Source of the DNA: Luteibacter yeojuensis
GTDB taxonomy: Bacteria; Pseudomonadota; Gammaproteobacteria; Xanthomonadales; Rhodanobacteraceae
Assembly: GCF_011742875.1 (NCBI RefSeq)
Contig: NZ_JAAQTL010000001.1
Location: 2,976,001-3,040,000 of the forward strand
Length of the DNA: 64,000 bases
Reading direction: 5' to 3'
Both the position numbers and the translations under genes were made by a program. Shown piece after piece: positions 60,739-64,000 of the stretch (position 1 is its first letter; each line of letters opens with the position of its first letter). A model generated the notes under the pieces. That model saw nothing but the letters and a program-made list of their open reading frames with translations, had not been told where the DNA came from and searched no databases.

Positions 60739-61973
60739 CGTTCGATCCTGATCCGGCTGGCGTCGGCCGTCGCCGGAAGATTCGCCGCGATCTCTTCGCC
60801 GCCGGTGAGCCCGGACACGACCTCGATCTGCGCATCGCTCGCGGCGCCGAAACGGACTGTACGAGGCATCAGGTCTTGCCCGGCACGGACATAAAGGATT
60901 GCGTTGCTATAAGGAATCATCCCCTCCCTCCTGGGCAGGTACACGGCATCGCTGTCGGAAATGGTCTGGATGTCGCCGCTGACCGACTGCGCGACCCTCA
61001 CCCCGGACGGCAATGGCCGCAACGGCTGCACGTCGACCATCACGGCACCGTCCTTCACTTTCGGATCGACGCGCACGATATGACCGGGCACCTGGCGGCC
61101 CATGATCGAGAGGGAAGCGGGCGAGCCCACGGCCAATTGCGAGGCGTGCGTCTGCGGTACCTTGAGCGACGCCACCAGGTGTCCTGCATCCGCGACCTGC
61201 GCCAGCTTTTCGCCCTGGGCGACCGACTGGCCAAGTGAAACGAAGACATCCTGCACGGGTCCGGCGATCGCCGCGCGTACCGCCAGGGCGTCCACGTTAT
61301 GTCGCGCCTGCGCCTGCAATACCTCCGCCTGCTCGACGGCATCCTGCTTCGCGCTGACCTTCGACGCATCCAGCTCGCGCAGGAGGGACACGCGGGAGCG
61401 TTGGCTTTCGGCTTGCAGGCGCAACGTGGATATCTTCGCCTCTTGTCTCAGCATTTCCAGCTTGCTGACGATGCCCTTGTCGGCCAATGGCTTCATGGCC
61501 TCGCTTTGCTTGGCCTCCAGCGACGCCTCCGATTCGGCGGCCTTCAGCTTGTCGGCCTCGGAGATGCCATCCATGCGCTGCGCCAGCAAGGCCTCCTTCA
61601 GCTCGAGCCTTGCCTTCTGCACGGCGGCGTCGGCCAGGGTGAGCTCCTGCGCTGCTCGAGGGCTGGAGAGCATGATGATCAGGTCGTTCTTCATGACGAC
61701 CGTTCCCGCAGGTGCCGCGATCTCCTCGACGACGGCGGGGACGGGAGACACGAGGAGCTTCTGGGTGAGGGCGGTCATGCTGCCATAGGCCTGCACGGGA
61801 AGGCGCGCACCGCCTCGTACCGCTGTCACCCATTGCACGTCACCCATGCGCACCGCGTGACGCGATGTGCGGAAGGCGCCGAAGAAGACAACGAGAACGA
61901 TCAGGGGCACCACCAGGAACAACGCACGTTTCCGGGCCACTCTTCGCGGCGACGCTGTAATGGGCATATCCAT
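60735..61973 (-). CDS. MacA/HlyD-type periplasmic adaptor
   Basis: The 412-residue protein starts at 61973 with 'MDMPITASPRRVARKRALFL', one membrane helix ('LVVPLIVLVVFFGAF'), a long coiled-coil hairpin ('KARLELKEALLAQRMDGISE' to 'QDAVEQAEVLQAQARHNVDA') and beta-barrel/lipoyl-like domains ('VVEEIAAPAGTVVMKNDLII', 'HLVASLKVPQTHASQLAVGS'). It bridges the inner-membrane permease and an outer-membrane TolC-type channel. The long open frame further upstream is an out-of-phase shadow. It is coupled to the JmjC gene by TGATG at 61973. Confidence 0.92.
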   Translation of the reverse strand: MDMPITASPRRVARKRALFLVVPLIVLVVFFGAFRTSRHAVRMGDVQWVTAVRGGARLPVQAYGSMTALTQKLLVSPVPAVVEEIAAPAGTVVMKNDLIIMLSSPRAAQELTLADAAVQKARLELKEALLAQRMDGISEADKLKAAESEASLEAKQSEAMKPLADKGIVSKLEMLRQEAKISTLRLQAESQRSRVSLLRELDASKVSAKQDAVEQAEVLQAQARHNVDALAVRAAIAGPVQDVFVSLGQSVAQGEKLAQVADAGHLVASLKVPQTHASQLAVGSPASLSIMGRQVPGHIVRVDPKVKDGAVMVDVQPLRPLPSGVRVAQSVSGDIQTISDSDAVYLPRREGMIPYSNAILYVRAGQDLMPRTVRFGAASDAQIEVVSGLTGGEEIAANLPATADASRIRIER

Positions 61974-63187
61974 CACGCGGAATCCATGGTGGCCATGTCG
62001 AGCGAGGCGGCGCCGGTATCGCGGATCAGCACCGTCATCGATCGAAGGAATTCCTCGTCGCTGCAGGACGTACGCGAGACGAGCTCTTCCAACGGTCTCG
62101 GTCCTCCGCGCAAGGCCTCCAGCAGCGTGCTGGCGACCGGATAGAAGCGGTCCCCGTCCGTCGACACGTTCGTCGTGTACGCATCGCCGTACCTTTCCAG
62201 GAAGTGTGCGCCGCTGAGCCGCACGACCAGACCCGAACCCGGTCCATCGAGGAGGTCGATCGATTTTCTTGCCGCAGCAAGACGCTGCACCTGCGCGTCG
62301 TCGTTGATGCAGTGGTCGAGGTAACCGGCCGTTCCCAAGGAAATCGTTGCCAGCATATGCGAGGAAAAGGACGCGATCATCTGTCGCAACCGCATCTCCG
62401 GTATGTCGCCTGCCATCTCCCTGCACCGCACGGCCGCGCGCCACTCCGGGCTGTCCATCAACGCGGCATAGGCCGCTTCCATCGCGTTGCCGAAAACCGA
62501 GGCCCAGCTGTCCACCAGCCCCACGAAGGAGAGATGCAGCGATGGCGCCGCGTCCTCGTTGACGACGCGATGAATGACGCCGCGCGGCACGTACAGCAGG
62601 TCGCCCGGGGTCAGATGTTTCGTCGCCCGGGGAACCGCGGCGTCGACGTCGACCGTGCGTTGCCTTGCTCGGTGGGCGGGCAGGCGATCCACGGGCTCGA
62701 ACAGATCCCAACGCTTCTGCCCGTGGAGCTGCAGGGCGAAGACCTCGCTTCGATCGTAGTGCGGCCGCGTTGCCACGGTGCGCGGCGGCGAAAGGAAGGC
62801 GGTGACATCGAAGCGATAGCCGAACAAGGTAGCAAGCCTGGCACAAGCACTTGCCAACGCGGGCACGTGCAATTCCAGCCCCTGGATGGCGAAAGAGAAT
62901 TGCCCCTCCGCGAACAGTGCGCGGAAACCTGCGGCATCGGCGTGTCCACCGAAGCGATCGAGAAGATCCGCTTTCGCCAGGCCCTCGGCCCCCACGCCCG
63001 GGTGGATGGCGCGCACGCCCCCATTCGCCATCGCGACGGGCAGGAGTTCCATGACCTCGTCGATCGAAAGCTCGACGGTAAGCGACGATCGTCCGAACAG
63101 CGCCTCGCGCTCGAAATAACGTGCGAGGAACGTGGGCAGGTCGACTTCGTCGAACAGACCGACGGAGCCGGTCGCGGCGCCTTTCAC
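61973..63187 (-). CDS. JmjC/cupin-type Fe(II)/2-oxoglutarate oxygenase
   Basis: The 404-residue protein has the JmjC-type metal site: H-x-D in 'RPHYDRSEVFALQLHGQKRW' and the distal histidine in 'YVPRGVIHRVVNEDA', with helical C-terminal parts like YcfD/RoxA ribosomal oxygenases. These enzymes hydroxylate residues of proteins. The start is GTG at 63187, fixed by a GTGA overlap with the first gene (63184-63187); it lacks its own ribosome-binding site. Its place in a peptide locus suggests that it hydroxylates the precursor, a second hydroxylase besides the HExxH protein. Acting on a ribosomal protein for self-protection is the alternative. Confidence 0.85.
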   Translation of the reverse strand: MKGAATGSVGLFDEVDLPTFLARYFEREALFGRSSLTVELSIDEVMELLPVAMANGGVRAIHPGVGAEGLAKADLLDRFGGHADAAGFRALFAEGQFSFAIQGLELHVPALASACARLATLFGYRFDVTAFLSPPRTVATRPHYDRSEVFALQLHGQKRWDLFEPVDRLPAHRARQRTVDVDAAVPRATKHLTPGDLLYVPRGVIHRVVNEDAAPSLHLSFVGLVDSWASVFGNAMEAAYAALMDSPEWRAAVRCREMAGDIPEMRLRQMIASFSSHMLATISLGTAGYLDHCINDDAQVQRLAAARKSIDLLDGPGSGLVVRLSGAHFLERYGDAYTTNVSTDGDRFYPVASTLLEALRGGPRPLEELVSRTSCSDEEFLRSMTVLIRDTGAASLDMATMDSA

Positions 63188-63678
63188 AGGAAGGCGCGCA
63201 CGACGACGTAGTCGTGGCCGGTTTCGACGCGGTACGCGGCCAATTCGCTCGGCACGATTGCCGCGTGGCCCCTTTCGACAAGGCATGATGCTGCGATGTG
63301 ACCGGGTATGGCCTCGACGAAAACCCTCATGTCGCCCTTGTCCGCGACGAGGATCTTTACCGGCCCGACGTGGCGCTGGTCTTCCGGAAGCCCGAAGAAG
63401 TCGTCCCGTGCGAGCGCCGTCCTTGCATCGTGGGGGATCCGTTGAACGGAAACGATCGGCCCCAGGATTTCGATGGCACCGCTGTCGTTGATGCTGGAGC
63501 GGACGCGGTGAACCGTGTCGCGAGGCATGATCGTTGCGTCCGACATGGATTCGGAGACGCGATCGCTCGCACAGTGCGCCAGCTGCTCCGCCAATCCTTC
63601 GGGAAACGTCAGCAGGCGCACTGCGCCATTGGATTTACCCGCCTGCGTATGCGCACTGATCGGCTCGTCCCGTTGCAT
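63184..63678 (-). CDS. unknown 164-residue protein, first gene of the peptide locus
   Basis: The protein is not recognised. It has a charged N-terminus ('MQRDEPISAHTQAGKSNGAV'), a helix around 'FPEGLAEQLAHCASDRVSES', and a beta-rich second half ('GPIVSVQRIPHDARTALARD' to 'YVVVRAFL') that could be a cupin-like or RRE-like small domain, but no motif proves this. It has no signal peptide. It overlaps the JmjC gene by GTGA. An ATG at 63678 lies about 20 bases after the predicted transcription start. A role as peptide-binding or recognition subunit for the oxygenase is possible. Confidence 0.8.
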   Translation of the reverse strand: MQRDEPISAHTQAGKSNGAVRLLTFPEGLAEQLAHCASDRVSESMSDATIMPRDTVHRVRSSINDSGAIEILGPIVSVQRIPHDARTALARDDFFGLPEDQRHVGPVKILVADKGDMRVFVEAIPGHIAASCLVERGHAAIVPSELAAYRVETGHDYVVVRAFL

Positions 63679-63705
63679 TCCCTTGCCCCCCGGCTGTTGT
63701 GGACC

Positions 63706-63734
63706 ATGACATCGGTTTCGAGATTAGTTGTCAA
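63706..63734 (-). promoter_or_regulatory. sigma70-like promoter of the peptide locus
   Basis: On the minus strand TTGACA (63729-63734) is a perfect -35 box, followed after 17 bases by TGTCAT (63706-63711, 4/6 match) as -10. Start of transcription would be near 63699, about 20 bases before the first ATG at 63678. Confidence 0.75.
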
Positions 63735-63779
63735 GTCCACTAAATGTGCGCAAAGTCTCGCCGCAAACCTTCTCGTACT

Positions 63780-63793
63780 CGTAAGCGCTTACG
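63780..63793. promoter_or_regulatory. LacI-type palindromic operator candidate
   Basis: CGTAAGCGCTTACG is a perfect 14-bp palindrome, close to the TGTAAGCGCTTACA form bound by LacI/GalR and CcpA-type regulators. It lies about 45 bases upstream of the -35 box and just after the LysR gene end. There is no T-run to make it a terminator. Confidence 0.5.
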
Positions 63794-63807
63794 CGGGGCA
63801 CCGGGCG

Positions 63808-64000
63808 CTAGTCGCCGGTCTCGAACGCCGCCGCCACATGATCGACGAAGGCCCGCACCTTAGCCGAATACCGCCGTTCCTGCGGACTCACCATGTGGAT
63901 GGGCGATGGGATCGACCAATCCGGCATGAGCCGGACGACTTCGCCCCGCGCGATCTCGTCGTCGAACAGCCAGGTGGGCGTGTAGCACACACCCATGCCT
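63808..64000 (-). CDS. LysR-family transcriptional regulator, C-terminal end only
   Basis: The last 63 residues of a protein that continues past the window edge: 'GMGVCYTPTWLFDDEIARGE' then 'VRLMPDWSIPSPIHMVSPQE' and 'YSAKVRAFVDHVAAAFETGD', the usual end of a LysR substrate-binding domain. It is read in the same direction as the peptide locus and ends 97 bases before its promoter. It could regulate the locus, but only its tail is seen. Confidence 0.85.
   Translation of the reverse strand, partial: GMGVCYTPTWLFDDEIARGEVVRLMPDWSIPSPIHMVSPQERRYSAKVRAFVDHVAAAFETGD

Noticed and set aside
63780..63793. Palindrome read as the terminator of the LysR gene
   Set aside because: The stem is followed by no T-run on the minus strand, and the sequence matches LacI-type operators better.

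Overview
The window is a GC-rich stretch of a gammaproteobacterial chromosome, most likely Xanthomonadales/Rhodanobacteraceae (Luteibacter- or Dyella-like). This rests on the gene repertoire (MexF-type RND pump, phenylalanine 4-hydroxylase with a divergent AsnC regulator, PaoABC-type aldehyde oxidoreductase, YadA-like adhesin followed by an OmpA lipoprotein) and on the many palindromic 'GTAGGAGCCGCTATAGCGGC' REP elements between genes. No tRNA, rRNA, transposase, integrase or CRISPR array was recognised.

0-10 kb: the 3' part of an RND permease with its outer-membrane factor and an SDR enzyme; an AI-2E-type transporter with small envelope-stress-type membrane proteins (YqjE-like, YqjD/ElaB-like, DUF1328); a PEBP-like protein; a sorbosone/glucose dehydrogenase-like protein; a YheT-type hydrolase coupled to a PlsC acyltransferase. 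10-21.5 kb: AsnC regulator and phhA (divergent), a candidate small RNA, an SGNH hydrolase, a RES/Xre toxin-antitoxin pair with a palindromic operator, a DUF885 protein, a YafY-like regulator, a GST, fructose-1,6-bisphosphatase, a patatin-like lipoprotein, a TetR regulator and a GH43 enzyme. 21.5-36.7 kb: a Fur-boxed TonB receptor, two glycosyltransferase-type genes, nitronate monooxygenase, a BBE flavoprotein, the paoABC-like operon, SDR and alpha/beta hydrolases (two with altered catalytic residues) and a CGNR regulator. 36.7-45.9 kb: the OmpA lipoprotein and a 1646-residue trimeric autotransporter whose 680-bp upstream region carries a perfect CRP/Clp box, then a TauE/SafE permease and small envelope proteins.

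45.9-63.7 kb, all on the minus strand, is the most interesting part. It contains what looks like a complete biosynthesis and export locus for a ribosomally made, post-translationally modified peptide (RiPP). A 63-residue precursor with a double-glycine leader and a Trp/Cys core (56714-56905) is followed by a radical SAM/SPASM maturase, an HExxH-type putative peptide hydroxylase, a small one-TM protein, a C39-peptidase ABC exporter and a secreted PD40 beta-propeller, all joined by 4-nt ATGA overlaps apart from the hairpin-containing gap after the precursor. Upstream lies a second coupled run: an unknown 164-residue protein, a JmjC-type oxygenase, a MacA/HlyD-like adaptor, an ABC ATPase, a two-domain FtsX/MacB permease and a DsbA-like thiol oxidase with a CNYC active site. 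Two more FtsX permeases and a TolC-like protein at 45.9-50 kb could complete a second, tripartite exporter. A sigma70-like promoter and a 14-bp LacI-type palindrome precede the first gene. The proposed logic is: radical SAM cross-links (probably at the two Trp-X-X motifs), oxygenase hydroxylation, leader removal at Gly-Gly by C39, and disulfide formation between the two core cysteines by the DsbA-like protein. The genes and motifs are seen directly; the product chemistry is inference. The window ends inside a LysR-type regulator gene.
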